Source: Cytophagaceae bacterium (GTDB lineage Bacteria; Bacteroidota; Bacteroidia; Cytophagales; Cytophagaceae). Taken from it: a DNA stretch of 18,664 nucleotides. The stretch spans positions 1 to 18,664 of the forward strand of contig JAGKWN010000081.1 of the NCBI GenBank assembly GCA_021151805.1. Reading direction: 5' to 3'. The translations under genes were made by a program, and so were the position numbers. The notes below the pieces were generated by a model. That model did not search any database and had not been told where the DNA came from. It saw only the letters and a program-made list of their open reading frames with translations. Shown here one piece after another: positions 7,601 through 16,300 of the stretch. How positions within the stretch are numbered: the stretch's first letter is position 1; every line of letters starts with the position of its first letter.

Positions 7601-10180
7601 CTAATTAAAATTCAATTCAATTGTAGATCCAGCCGCGTATCCATCGTCCTTTTTCGACTTATCCACAGTAGTTTTTGCCTCCAGACGGGAAATAGAGTTA
7701 ATTTTATTCGTCCCGAGCTTGCTTCCAATTGATTTCCAACCCTTTATTTCTGAAAATTCATCCATAGAAACAATCATAGTCGGATTGGTTACATATTTAC
7801 CTTTTGCAAAATCAATCTTGATTTTAGGCTTATTATCGGTCGAAACAAACAATACATGGTTCCCCTTTCCTTCCGGAATAAATGCAAAACGTTTGCTGAT
7901 GGTTGTTGTCTCCAACTTGAATCTTTTGATATAATATGTTTTAGACGGTACATCCAGATACAGCGCTGAAATGATACTCTCAGAATTGTATTTTTCTATG
8001 AAAAGCAATTGTTCAGCATCATAACGGTTTGTCAGTTCATAACCTGTGACCTCATAATTACCGTCTTTATAGATAGCCAGAATTTTTTCTTCCGGAGAGA
8101 AAGTGCCAATCAGTTTACCTTTACTATCGGTATTTAAACGACCTACAGTATCATCATACCAGATTTCAGTACCTGAAAGGGTTGATTCCCCTGCCGTTTT
8201 AAAGGCGATCTTTTTAACCGGATATTTGGTCAGGATATTTCCTTGTGTATCTCTTCCTTTAATTTCCACTTCACTGAAATCAAAATCAAAGACTTTGATT
8301 TTCGCTTTAGTCGAAGGTGTTAATGTTACAGTAACCGTTTCCGCCTCTCCGTTTGGATTCGCAGAAAAGTACAATACCTTGGATGCTTTGTTCGCTTTAA
8401 CCAACGGATACTCTTTTTCACGGGTAACACCAAGTACATTGAAACGCTTCACCATCGTGTTGCCGCTTGCGCCATCCAGAGAGATCAGGTTGTATACCAT
8501 ACGTTCATCTCCTTTTCTGAAAATCCCTGCGTATAGAATATCTTTTCCAACGAATACTTTTTCACCGATCTTTTTCACTACGCAAATACCATCGCGACGG
8601 AAAACGATTACATCATCAATGTCCGAACAGTCGCATACGTATTCATCTTTCTTCAACCCAAAGCCAATGAAACCTTCAGCCCGGTTGATGTATAGTTTCT
8701 GATTGTTCGCAGCCACAACGGTTGCATTGATCACATCAAATGTTTTGATCTCTGTTTTACGCTCTCTCCCTTTGCCATATTTCTTCAACAGTTCAGCATA
8801 GTAAGCAATAGAGTAGTCAATGATGTTTGCCAGGTTGTGTTCAACTTTAGCCAATTCACTTGAGTAACCACGCATCAATTCATCTGCTTTGAATGAATCG
8901 AATTTTGAAATACGTTTGATTCGGATCTCTGTCAAACGAACGATGTCATCTGTGGTAATGGTTCTGTAGAATTGTTTTTTGTAAGGATTCAAACCTTTGT
9001 CAATGGTCAGAAGAACATCTTCCCATGTTTCGCAATCCTCAATTTTGCGGTATATTCTGTTTTCGATAAATATCTTTTCAAGAGAAGAAAATAAAATTTT
9101 CTCCTGCAGTTCATTTCTGCGGATCTCCAGTTCCTGTCTTAGCAAGTCTACCGTCTGACGCGTGCAGATACGCAGAATTTCATGTACACTTAAGAAGTTC
9201 GGCTTTTCCTCTACGATCACACAGGCATTCGGAGATATAGAACTTTCACATTCTGTAAAGGCATACAAGGCATCAATAGTAATACCAGGATCTGTACCCG
9301 GAAGCAACTGAACCTGAATCTCTACTTCTTTAGCAGTATTGTCAATAACCTTCTTGATTTTGATCTTACCGGTATCATTGGCTTTAACAATGGATTCGAT
9401 CAGTGAAGTGGTGGTTGTCCCGAATGGAATATCTTTGATAACCAGCGTCTTTTTATCAAGCTCTTCGATACGGGCACGCACACGTACACGGCTTCCTTTC
9501 TGGCCTTCATTGTAATTGGTAACATCAATGAATCCTCCGGTTGCAAAATCCGGATAGATTTCAAATTTCTTATTTTTAAGAACAGCGATGGAAGCCTCGA
9601 TCAACTCACAGAAATTGTGGGGCAATACTTTGGTAGATAAACCTACCGCAATACCTTCAACGCCCTGTGCCAGCAGCAACGGGAATTTAACCGGCAATGT
9701 GATCGGTTCTTTCTTACGGCCGTCGTACGATGCCTGCCATTCGGTAGTATCTTCGTTGAATACAACATCCAACGCAAATTTTGATAAACGACCTTCGATG
9801 TATCGTGGTGCAGCAGCGCTATCACCTGTGCGGATATCCCCCCAGTTCCCCTGTGGTTCGATCAGCAGGTCTTTCTGTCCCATGTTCACGATGGCATCTC
9901 CGATGGAAGCATCACCGTGTGGGTGGTACTGCATAGTAGATCCGATGACATTGGCAATCTTGTTAAACCTGCCGTCGTCCATTACCTTCATGGCATGAAG
10001 AATTCTTCGCTGAACAGGTTTTAATCCATCGTTAATATGCGGAACTGCACGTTCCAGAATAACATAAGAGGCATATTCCAAAAACCAGTTTTCGTATAAA
10101 CCGTTAACATGCACAACGTCATGTATATGTTCGTTTTCAGATTGCTCTTCGGATGAATTATTAGTAATATCTTTTGCCAT
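7601..10180 (-). CDS. parC: DNA topoisomerase IV subunit A
   Basis: Breakage-reunion subunit of a type IIA topoisomerase that unlinks daughter chromosomes together with ParE. It has 859 residues. The winged-helix domain has the HPHGDAS motif at 86-92 and AAAPRYIEGRL with the DNA-attacking Tyr at 127 next to Arg126. A tower/coiled-coil region (about 330-480) leads into a C-terminal pinwheel of repeated strands. The QRRGGKG-type GyrA box expected in gyrase is absent from the C-terminal domain, and the HPHGDASIGDA and GQKDLLIEPQGNWG stretches match Bacteroidota ParC, so ParC is preferred over GyrA. The position equivalent to quinolone-contact Ser83 of E. coli GyrA is Ala91, with Ser next to it. 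The ATG at 10178-10180 is the only sensible start. parE is not adjacent; the upstream gene is divergent. Confidence 0.93.
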   Translation of the reverse strand: MAKDITNNSSEEQSENEHIHDVVHVNGLYENWFLEYASYVILERAVPHINDGLKPVQRRILHAMKVMDDGRFNKIANVIGSTMQYHPHGDASIGDAIVNMGQKDLLIEPQGNWGDIRTGDSAAAPRYIEGRLSKFALDVVFNEDTTEWQASYDGRKKEPITLPVKFPLLLAQGVEGIAVGLSTKVLPHNFCELIEASIAVLKNKKFEIYPDFATGGFIDVTNYNEGQKGSRVRVRARIEELDKKTLVIKDIPFGTTTTSLIESIVKANDTGKIKIKKVIDNTAKEVEIQVQLLPGTDPGITIDALYAFTECESSISPNACVIVEEKPNFLSVHEILRICTRQTVDLLRQELEIRRNELQEKILFSSLEKIFIENRIYRKIEDCETWEDVLLTIDKGLNPYKKQFYRTITTDDIVRLTEIRIKRISKFDSFKADELMRGYSSELAKVEHNLANIIDYSIAYYAELLKKYGKGRERKTEIKTFDVINATVVAANNQKLYINRAEGFIGFGLKKDEYVCDCSDIDDVIVFRRDGICVVKKIGEKVFVGKDILYAGIFRKGDERMVYNLISLDGASGNTMVKRFNVLGVTREKEYPLVKANKASKVLYFSANPNGEAETVTVTLTPSTKAKIKVFDFDFSEVEIKGRDTQGNILTKYPVKKIAFKTAGESTLSGTEIWYDDTVGRLNTDSKGKLIGTFSPEEKILAIYKDGNYEVTGYELTNRYDAEQLLFIEKYNSESIISALYLDVPSKTYYIKRFKLETTTISKRFAFIPEGKGNHVLFVSTDNKPKIKIDFAKGKYVTNPTMIVSMDEFSEIKGWKSIGSKLGTNKINSISRLEAKTTVDKSKKDDGYAAGSTIELNFN

Positions 10181-10208
10181 TTCTTTGGAAATACCTTAAA
10201 TCGAATAC

Positions 10209-10232
10209 TAAATTTACTCAATTATAACTTTC
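10209..10232. promoter_or_regulatory. Candidate divergent -7 boxes between parC and the small lipoprotein
   Basis: The 63-base spacer (10181-10243) must hold both promoters. On the plus strand TAACTTTC (10225-10232) is one mismatch from TAnnTTTG and ends 11 bases before the lipoprotein ATG, which would give a very short leader. On the minus strand TAAATTTA (10209-10216) is also one mismatch away. Clear -33 elements are not seen. Confidence 0.3.
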
Positions 10233-10243
10233 GAATCTATCTC

Positions 10244-10624
10244 ATGTGGAAAACTAAGAAATTTTACCTCCTGCTGGTCATAAGTGCAGCAAGCCTGCTT
10301 GTATCCTGTAACAGGAACGAAATCAGCTGGATCAAAACATCAGACTGGAAAAAAGATTATAAAGGTTGCGATGGATATAGAAAATCTCTAATCCCTGTAA
10401 TTGAGCAACGTAAAGACGAATTACTGGATAAAACGGATGCTTTTTTCTTTCATACACTGGGAAAAGCCAACCGCGTATCGTACAGCGAACGTGGAAAAAA
10501 AATCTTTTACTACTACCTTACGCCCGGTGCACAGTGTGATAAAATGTCTGGCAAAACCAATTGTTTAACTGTTGAATTTGAAGCTTTAGGCACTTCCAGA
10601 ATGATTTACCTGGAAGAAATATAA
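10244..10624 (+). CDS. Small lipoprotein, possibly BamE-like fold
   Basis: 126 residues with a clear lipoprotein signal: positive n-region MWKTKK, hydrophobic core FYLLLVISAASLL, lipobox LVSC, Cys at 22. The mature part is about 104 residues: a helical start (KDYKGCDGYRKSLIPVIEQR), a helix ending in a Leu-Gly turn (TDAFFFHTLGKAN), then beta-type segments (GKKIFYYYLTPGAQC, CLTVEFEAL, SRMIYLEE). This helix-helix-LG-turn-sheet order resembles SmpA/OmlA/BamE proteins, which stabilise the outer-membrane assembly machine, but the match is by pattern only. Four Cys beyond the lipid Cys could form disulphides only if an even set pairs; three are visible (C43, C92, C101), so at least one would stay free. 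It is transcribed alone, divergent from parC and convergent with the kinase (16 bases between stops). Confidence 0.75.
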   Translation: MWKTKKFYLLLVISAASLLVSCNRNEISWIKTSDWKKDYKGCDGYRKSLIPVIEQRKDELLDKTDAFFFHTLGKANRVSYSERGKKIFYYYLTPGAQCDKMSGKTNCLTVEFEALGTSRMIYLEEI

Positions 10625-10640
10625 TCCGATTCTTATTGAA

Positions 10641-12569
10641 TTAAACCCGCGGAAGTATAATCGTAAATTCGGTTCCTTCGTCTACCTTACTGCTTACATC
10701 AATGCTACCGCCTAATTTAACAACGGCCTTCTTAACAATATACAAACCTAAGCCGGTATCGTCCTTGGATTCTGTATTCCCCCGATAAAACATATTAAAG
10801 ATCTTTGGCAAGATAGATTCGGGTATACCAAGACCATTATCTTTAAAGCGAATCCGGATATTACTCTCCCACTCTTCAATACGAATCTCCAGATGCAGAT
10901 TTCTTTCCCGGTCACGATACTTTAATGAGTTTTCGAATATATTCTGATAGATGGATTTGATTGAAAAATTATCCGATTCAAAAGGCTTTGCTAACAGATT
11001 CTGATATACAATCTCCACATGCTGTAAACCGGTGCTGCTTACAAAGCGCTCCACGATATTGGCATGAATGAGATCAAAATTAATTTCAGATTGCGGTAGA
11101 ATCTGATTTTGAATTTTTGTAACCGAATTTAAATCTGAAATATTTGATTCCAGATTCGACAATTTCTTTTTTATCAGCTCAAACAATTGCTTTTTATCAC
11201 TGGCATCATCTGTCAAGCCCAGGTTACACAAACCATCAATTGTACGCAGCGGTCCTCTCAGGTCATGCGACGCACTGTATAAAAATAAATTCAGTTCTTC
11301 AGATTTTTCTTCCAGTTGCTTATTTTTTTCTTCGATCTGATACGTTCTGCGCTGTACTTCCAGCTCCAGTTTGTTATTCATTTGTGTCGTTAACGTATTC
11401 TCAAGCTTGATGCGCTTGAACCGTTCAGTAAGAGCCAATGTCATGAAAATACTCTCACATGCTATTCCATAATACAAAACAAAAAACCCGAAGCCACTGA
11501 TACTGCTGAAAGCAACAACCGATAAATAATAAATGATATAGGATATTGTCAAAAGTACCAATCCTATAATCATGAATTTCGTATCAGAATTATTTTTCTT
11601 ATACGAATAAATAGCGATTGCCGAACAAAACAATAATGCGAACAATTCAAAATGAAACGTGATGAGTGTGCTATCCTGGAACATGACAACAGCGTATATG
11701 AGCCGCAGAAAAATAATTGCTTTTACCAGCTTAAATATTCTTTTATTCAACGATGCTTTAAAATAATAATATGTGTAGAGCAATAAGAATATAGCCAAAG
11801 CCGTGCGGGCAATATTTTTAAAAATCTCTGAATACTCCGTATAATAAGGTGTTAAAAAGAAACCCATGCCATCCCGGTAAGCCATGTGAATGATCTGCGA
11901 AAGAATAAACAGGCAATAATATAAAACTACTTTTTCTTTCAGAATGGTGTAATAAAAAATATTATAGATCAGCACAAAAAGCATGAAGCCATAAAAGAGT
12001 CCAAACTCTAAGTTTTCTTTTAAAAACGACGAAGCAAATTTTTCTGAAGAATAAAGTGCAAACTCATAATAAAAAGATGAATTATTTTTTAAGCGAATGA
12101 AATATTGCTTTGTTTCATTAGGCTTAATACTAACGCTGAATACCGGCTGCTTATGTTCGATCAAACGGTCATATAAACTTTGATCATTCCTGAATGGGGT
12201 GATCTTCTCAACACCATTTTGAACTTCAACAAAATCAATTTCATTCAAGGTGAAATTATACGAAACCACATACCAGTTTATATTTTCTGCTGTTGCATTA
12301 TGAATTTTAAACGTATACCAGTAACTGAAATCTGTATTCTTATTTGTAAAATATTTTGTTGATAAGCGGTGCTCGGTTTTATTTACCGGGTTCCATAATC
12401 TTGAAAAGCTACTGTCTATATGCACAATACCTGTAGAATCCGTTATCTGTATGGGTTCTAAAGCAGCAGCCGGAGATGCATAGGAGGATATGAATAAAAA
12501 AGCAAAAACGATCTGAAGATTCAATGCTCGTTTTATATATGTATGCTTACCTGAACTCATGAATACCAT
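10641..12569 (-). CDS. 7TMR-DISM family sensor histidine kinase
   Basis: About 642 residues. An N-terminal signal peptide (IVFAFLFISS, end near ASPAAA) precedes an extracytoplasmic 7TMR-DISM extracellular domain (about 45-180) with the family-like WYTFKIHNAT and QYFIRLKN strands. About seven membrane helices follow (about 187-380), then a coiled coil (about 390-430), the dimerisation/phosphoacceptor helix with SASHDLRGPL (His435), the N-box ENSLKY (Asn547), DNGLGI, and the ATP lid DTGLGLYIVKK. All catalytic boxes are intact, so it should be active. No response regulator gene is in the window. Start: ATG 12569 or 12560, both after the protease stop; a further ATG at 12662 would overlap the protease gene by 83 bases and is less likely. 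It is probably co-transcribed with the upstream DUF922 gene (10 bases apart). The ligand is unknown. Confidence 0.9.
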   Translation of the reverse strand: MVFMSSGKHTYIKRALNLQIVFAFLFISSYASPAAALEPIQITDSTGIVHIDSSFSRLWNPVNKTEHRLSTKYFTNKNTDFSYWYTFKIHNATAENINWYVVSYNFTLNEIDFVEVQNGVEKITPFRNDQSLYDRLIEHKQPVFSVSIKPNETKQYFIRLKNNSSFYYEFALYSSEKFASSFLKENLEFGLFYGFMLFVLIYNIFYYTILKEKVVLYYCLFILSQIIHMAYRDGMGFFLTPYYTEYSEIFKNIARTALAIFLLLYTYYYFKASLNKRIFKLVKAIIFLRLIYAVVMFQDSTLITFHFELFALLFCSAIAIYSYKKNNSDTKFMIIGLVLLTISYIIYYLSVVAFSSISGFGFFVLYYGIACESIFMTLALTERFKRIKLENTLTTQMNNKLELEVQRRTYQIEEKNKQLEEKSEELNLFLYSASHDLRGPLRTIDGLCNLGLTDDASDKKQLFELIKKKLSNLESNISDLNSVTKIQNQILPQSEINFDLIHANIVERFVSSTGLQHVEIVYQNLLAKPFESDNFSIKSIYQNIFENSLKYRDRERNLHLEIRIEEWESNIRIRFKDNGLGIPESILPKIFNMFYRGNTESKDDTGLGLYIVKKAVVKLGGSIDVSSKVDEGTEFTIILPRV

Positions 12570-12579
12570 GTTTATTGAA

Positions 12580-13092
12580 TCAGTTTGCAAGCATTTCTGC
12601 AACCTTTGTTTCCCAGGCTTTCTGCTTATCCAAAAGAACGCCATGATTGGTTTCTTCATCATACTTCAATTGAAATGCCCGCCACTCTTTCAATAATTTT
12701 GAAGACTCGGTATTGATTGTACCATCACGAATCGTTTGTTCACTTACAATTTCATTAAGTCTCTTCCGGATGATACGTGTATAAAGTTCTGTTATATCAA
12801 AATGCAATTGTTCATGCGCCAGCAGTTGAGCCGAAGTTTTATTTTTTGACCAGGATAATTTTGAATCAAAATAATTCTTCACTTCTATAGAAGCTTTTCC
12901 ATCAATAAACGACGCATTCATCTGAATATCCGTATATGTTAAAGCTGCGGCTGACATCGTTTTTACAGGTTTTCCATTAAAATCATTCCAGGTCAGTTTT
13001 CTGTTTTTCGACCATGGAAATTGTGTTTCATTTAATGAAAAACCACCCAATAAATTAAAGAGAAATGTAACCGCCAGCAGTAATATCTTCAT
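12580..13092 (-). CDS. Exported DUF922 putative zinc metalloprotease
   Basis: 170 residues with an N-terminal hydrophobic signal (ILLLAVTFLFNLLGGFSL). The mature part begins with W-S-K-N-R-K-L-T-W-N-D-F, the type of start seen in DUF922, and contains AHEQLHFDI with a HExxH motif at 93-97, the zinc-binding and catalytic signature of many metallopeptidases. A candidate third ligand is His150 in YDEETNHG near the C-terminus. DUF922 proteins are annotated as predicted secreted Zn-dependent proteases; the activity and substrate are not shown for this gene. It is the first gene of an apparent two-gene unit with the sensor kinase downstream. A weak -7-like TAACTTTA lies on the minus strand at 13115-13122. 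Confidence 0.82.
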   Translation of the reverse strand: MKILLLAVTFLFNLLGGFSLNETQFPWSKNRKLTWNDFNGKPVKTMSAAALTYTDIQMNASFIDGKASIEVKNYFDSKLSWSKNKTSAQLLAHEQLHFDITELYTRIIRKRLNEIVSEQTIRDGTINTESSKLLKEWRAFQLKYDEETNHGVLLDKQKAWETKVAEMLAN

Positions 13093-13275
13093 CCCGGTAA
13101 TAAATTATATTAGCTAAAGTTAATGAAAGCAAACGACTTATAAATGCTCTCTACTTAACGCAGCAACCCAAATGCTATTGCAACGACCGTCACATTCCCT
13201 CAGGTTTGAATACTGAGATCTAAATTCATTCTTTTGAAATAACATATATTACTGAAAAACAAATAAATGCAACAT

Positions 13276-13312
13276 AAAAAGCCCTGACAATTTAAATTTG
13301 CCAGGGCTTTTT
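13276..13312. terminator. Strong bidirectional intrinsic terminator
   Basis: An 11-bp perfect outer stem (AAAAAGCCCTG 13276-13286, CAGGGCTTTTT 13302-13312), one mismatch, then a 3-bp inner stem and a 7-base loop. Each strand reads a GC-rich stem followed by five T. On the minus strand it lies 18 bases past the stop of the large T9SS protein, which it should terminate and insulate from the DUF922 gene. Confidence 0.9.
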
Positions 13313-13330
13313 ATAAGAAAAATAAAAGTT

Positions 13331-16300
13331 TTATTTCACAATCGTTACACTTCCTTCAAGCTTATATGGACCTTTAAATTCCTGCGAATCTCCTTCATAG
13401 GTGATCACCCACGGATAAACGCCAATAGGCATTATTTCACCTTTATAAACACCATCCCAATAAGAATCCTTATCTATACTTTCAAAAATGATTTCTCCCC
13501 AACGGTTAAAGATTAATAATTTAAATGTGCCAATATGTATGCCATAGGTGTTGAACTGGTCATTTGTACCATCATGATTCGGACTGAAGGCATCTGCAAC
13601 AAACAGTTTCGGCGGACATAATTCTCTCACTGTAGTTTTAGCGGTACTTGAACAATTCACATCACTGGTAACTGTTATAGAATAAACACCCTCGCTTTTA
13701 ACTTTTATGGATTGTGTTGTTTCTCCGCCCGGGCCCCATAAATAAGCATAAGCAGGACTCGATTCCAAAATAACTTCCCCATCAGATTCCGGACAGAATT
13801 TATAAACCGACGGTATCGTTACAACCGGGAATGGATGGATCTGAACATCCATTTCTGAATTTCCTGTACAATTTTCTGCAGATACCTGTAACTCATATTT
13901 ACCTGCCTTATCAATTTTAATTTGAGATGCAGTAGATATTACAGCACTGTTAAATTTCCATTCATAGCTCAACGGATATGCACTCAGGTCTCCGGCATTA
14001 TCTGGCAAACCATCAAGCATAAAATATTTATCGCCGCAGATACTCGTATCTGACAATGACAATACCGGATCTGGAATACCGGTTACCAAAAAGCTATCTT
14101 CTGCCGAACAGTTGTTGGCATCTGTAACTGAGATATAATACTTGTTCAATCCTGCAACGACATTAATAGAATTTCTATTTGAACTTCCCGGGAGGATCAC
14201 TCCATTGTTTTGCCACACATAATATGCATTGGGCAGATTGGTTGTTGTTACAGAGATCGATGTCTGTTCACAGGATTTAAATGCATCAGGAGTAACAAGC
14301 TCGGGATTTTTGAATACATCCGTTACATCCGTTGCTATACAGCCGCCACGTGTATAGGTTATGCTGTATTTACCTTTGTCGGTAACATTTAATGTATACC
14401 CATTCTCTTCCGATAAAATAACATTGTCTTTTTTCCATACAGGCAATTCCGGTGCCGGATCCGGAATAACCGGATTCGCGTTCAATGTCATTCCGTTCGT
14501 AATACAGAACGGCCCTCCCAAGGCAAATACCGGTGGCTTGAACGCATCAACTTCAACGGTATCTTTATTGCTGCATCCATAAGAATTAACGGCCTTTATG
14601 ATCAGCATACTGTCCGTATCAGCAACCACTGTAACCGTTGGAGTAGCTGATAAGGTTGTACCATTTTTATTCGTCCAGGTAAATGTATCTCCGGCTCCTG
14701 CAATGGCTGTAAACGTAACAGAAGCACCATTACAAACAATCGTATCCTTTCCTGCATCAACAACAGGTAACTTATGAAAACGAATCACCACATTATCCGA
14801 AACAGCATTACATGGTGCATTGCTGATAGAGGTCATTTTCAGAATGACACTGTCAGATTCAATTTCAGTAGCAGTAGGATGATAGGCTGTATTCAGAGAT
14901 GTTGGTTGTGTAAAGTAGCCGGCCCCACCGGTCCATTTATAACTCATCGCATTGGACCCATTGCCGGTCAATGATATTGAGGCTGCCTGATCTGCACATA
15001 AGTCCTGGTCAATACCGGCATCAACTGTTGGTGGTTGTACAAATTCAATCTGTAAATTCTGGGAAACGTTTGCACATGGGGTTTTACCATCTACTTCAAT
15101 CAATAAATCCGCAGTACCAGCAGCCATCTCCGCGGCCGAAGGTGTGTACCTAGTCGTTAAGGCATTGCTGGCAGAGAAAACACCACTACCGCCCGACCAT
15201 ATTACCGTTGAGTAATTGGAAGCCGTTGCCTGTAAGGTAACAAAAGAAGTAGTTGTACAGATTTTAGGATTTGGATTTACGGTAAGCACCGGCGGCTTGT
15301 TCACTATGACCGAACTGGTTGAAGAATCAATACAACCAATCGCATTAGTATAAATGTATTTCAAAGGATATGTTCCCGCTTTTACAGGAGTCAATACACC
15401 GGCAGAAGTAACATTAGTTCCTTTAAACACACCACCTGTTGGAGCAACAAGAGTACTTATATCTACAGCTGTACCGCCTTCACATAAAGGGCTTACAATC
15501 GGGAACTGAATGACCGGTAGCGTATTTACTGTAAAATCAATTTCTGCTGTGTCGGTGCCTACGGTTGTATATTTAATCACCGCATAAAACTTACTGCCAT
15601 TGGCCACATTAACTTTGGTTGGATTCGCAATTTTATTGGCATTGCTGGCGGGTTTGGCCGAGTGCCACGACACCACCTGTGCCAAAGCATTATAGGCAGT
15701 TATCTTCGTGTTATAGCTTGTTAAATTAATGTTATTTCTGATCTGGGTTCCTTTAATGGACTCACATAAATGATCGGAAATAGGAACCGGCACACATCTT
15801 TCCGGAATGGATGTTGATACGGTTACCGGACATGGGTTGTCTGCTACCGGTGTAAGCTTCAAGGTATATTTACCTGATTTGTTCGCAGTAATATTTTGGG
15901 TGTTATTCGGCCCTACAATTCCGGGTCCGCTCCATTGGTAAGCAGCAAAATCACTAGGCCCGTATAAGGTAACATCTTCGGCCCCACAAATGGTTGGCGG
16001 TATTTTAGTATCCAGGAATGAACACTTTGCATCGACGTATGCATACCCAAGGTGACCACCTCGTGAACAATCAGATGCGATGAATTGAATGGTAACATTT
16101 TGCCCTTCCAGTCCCAGTAAAGGAATAGAAACAGTTGTCCAATCCCTGTAGTATAAATTCAGATACTGGTTATCATTATTAGTGTTATTGTCGTTGGGAT
16201 TATAATTTGGATTCAATACCTGCGAATACGTAAAATTCTGAATAGGAGGTTTGGCAATGGCCGTATAGGATGCACATGGAATCTCTTTACCGTTTTTATC

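Noticed and set aside
8103..8702. 199-codon open frame on the plus strand opposite parC
   Set aside because: Antisense shadow of the ParC C-terminal domain, low-complexity and Ser/Thr/Pro-rich, with no recognisable domain.
7601..10180. Annotation as DNA gyrase subunit A
   Set aside because: The GyrA box is missing from the C-terminal domain and the active-site region matches ParC more closely.
10593..10616. Perfect 7-bp CTTCCAG/CTGGAAG hairpin at the end of the small lipoprotein gene
   Set aside because: It lies within the coding region with a 10-base loop and has no T run on either strand, so it is not a convincing terminator.
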